NCBI RefSeq assembly: GCF_014873755.1
Contig: NZ_JADBEG010000001.1
Span: forward strand, 2,110,501 to 2,174,500
DNA length: 64,000 bases
Source of the DNA: Amycolatopsis lexingtonensis
GTDB lineage: Bacteria; Actinomycetota; Actinomycetes; Mycobacteriales; Pseudonocardiaceae
Direction of reading: 5' to 3'
Under the pieces are notes generated by a model. The model was not told the DNA's origin and ran no database searches. It was given only the letters and a program-made list of their open reading frames with translations. Positions 63,509 through 64,000 of this stretch are shown one piece after another. Within the stretch, counting starts at the first letter, position 1. Each line of letters opens with the position of its first letter. The translations under genes were made by a program, and so were the position numbers.

Positions 63509-64000
63509 TCAGTGACCGAGGCCGAGGCCGCCGTCGACGGGCAGCACGGCCCCGTTGACGTAGCCGGCTTCCTCGGAAGCCAGGTACCGCACAGCGGCGG
63601 CGATCTCCGACGGCTCGGCGTACCGGCCGGCGGGCACCTGCGCGAGGATCTCCTTCTTGCGGTCCTCGGGCAGCTCGTCGGTCATGTCGGTGTGCACGAA
63701 GCCGGGCGCGATGACGTTCGAGGTGATGTTGCGCGAGCCGAGCTCCCGGGCCAACGACCGGGCGAACCCGACCAGCCCGGCCTTCGAAGCGGCGTAGTTC
63801 GCCTGCCCGGCCGAGCCGGAGAGGCCGACGACCGAGGAGATGAAGACGAACCGGCCCCACTTGCCGCGCAGCATCCCGCGCGAGGCGCGCTTCGCAACCC
63901 GGTAGGCGCCGGTCAGGTTGGCGTTGATGACGCGCTCGAACTGCTCGTCGCTCATCCGCATCAGCAGCGTGTCGTCGGTCAGGCCGGCGTTGGACACCAG
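63509..64000 (-). CDS. fabG: 3-oxoacyl-ACP reductase FabG, C-terminal part (runs off the window)
   Basis: About 164 codons of an SDR are visible. The NAG motif (SNAGLT) is at the window edge, then the catalytic Ser in [12 protein letters not shown], the YAASK active site and [13 protein letters not shown], all typical of FabG/MabA. The cofactor-binding N-terminus lies outside the window. It reduces beta-ketoacyl-ACP in fatty-acid elongation and is first in the fabG-inhA operon. The C-terminus ends GLGLGH. Confidence 0.92.
   Translation of the reverse strand: MVSNAGLTDDTLLMRMSDEQFERVINANLTGAYRVAKRASRGMLRGKWGRFVFISSVVGLSGSAGQANYAASKAGLVGFARSLARELGSRNITSNVIAPGFVHTDMTDELPEDRKKEILAQVPAGRYAEPSEIAAAVRYLASEEAGYVNGAVLPVDGGLGLGH

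Overview
The window is dense, very GC-rich DNA with strong third-position G/C bias, many GTG/TTG starts and short intergenic gaps. It carries a complete Pup-proteasome system, a mycothiol gene (mshC), the Tat translocase and an inhA-type enoyl-ACP reductase. This points to a high-GC actinobacterium that makes mycothiol. Gene content and three families of intergenic palindromes that I associate with Amycolatopsis suggest the Pseudonocardiaceae, but the genus is an inference. No rRNA, tRNA, CRISPR array, transposase or prophage gene was recognised.

Layout. (1) 1-1344: two neighbouring Eis-like acetyltransferases, the first cut by the window edge. (2) 1414-10379: a Pro/Gln/Tyr-rich membrane protein, then a minus-strand run of helY, a lipid kinase, tatC, tatA, a small membrane protein, pafC and pafB. 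A small zinc-ribbon membrane protein stands on the plus strand. (3) 10390-13570: four genes (HxlR regulator, quinone-oxidoreductase-like enzyme, SDR, beta-propeller protein) lie between pafB and pafA. (4) 13680-22406: pafA, a PAP2/lipid-kinase fusion, an esterase, a methyltransferase, then prcA, prcB, pup and dop. (5) 22448-28078: accessory metabolism and regulators. (6) 28133-36654: mpa (arc), secreted-domain proteins, trmI, a site-2 protease, a RecB-like nuclease, a thioesterase and a ParA-like ATPase. (7) 36685-45161: hisG/hisE, ogt with an Ada-AlkA fusion, metH with a HAD phosphatase, and a PAC2 protein. (8) 45165-51755: regulator-rich accessory region with a phosphotriesterase-like enzyme and CGNR regulator, a phosphoesterase, an ArsR/MFS pair and a MarR/ABC-F pair. 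(9) 51812-58694: mshC, a TipA-like MerR regulator, a membrane NB-ARC ATPase and an AAA/VWA pair. (10) 58795-64000: a conserved hypothetical, hemH, a TetR/MFS efflux pair, inhA and the 3' part of fabG.

The central theme is the Pup-proteasome system. PafA ligates Pup to lysines, Dop removes it, Mpa unfolds pupylated substrates and PrcA/PrcB degrade them. Pup here already ends in Gly-Gly-Glu, so it should not need Dop-mediated deamidation before ligation. PafB/PafC are WYL-domain regulators linked to the DNA-damage response in mycobacteria, and the window also carries alkylation repair (Ada-AlkA, Ogt) and a RecB-like nuclease. The order resembles, from memory, M. tuberculosis Rv2092c-Rv2130c followed by Rv0958/Rv0959-like and Rv1483-Rv1486c-like segments, with accessory genes inserted.

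The most interesting non-coding signals are: a 16-bp element (GTATAGGnCGTTATAC) present four times; two near-identical TetR operators flanking a tetR gene; a tipA-like MerR promoter; a possible attenuator leader with a three-codon ORF ahead of the ABC-F gene; a perfect palindrome between the CGNR and phosphotriesterase genes; and three families of long intergenic palindromes.
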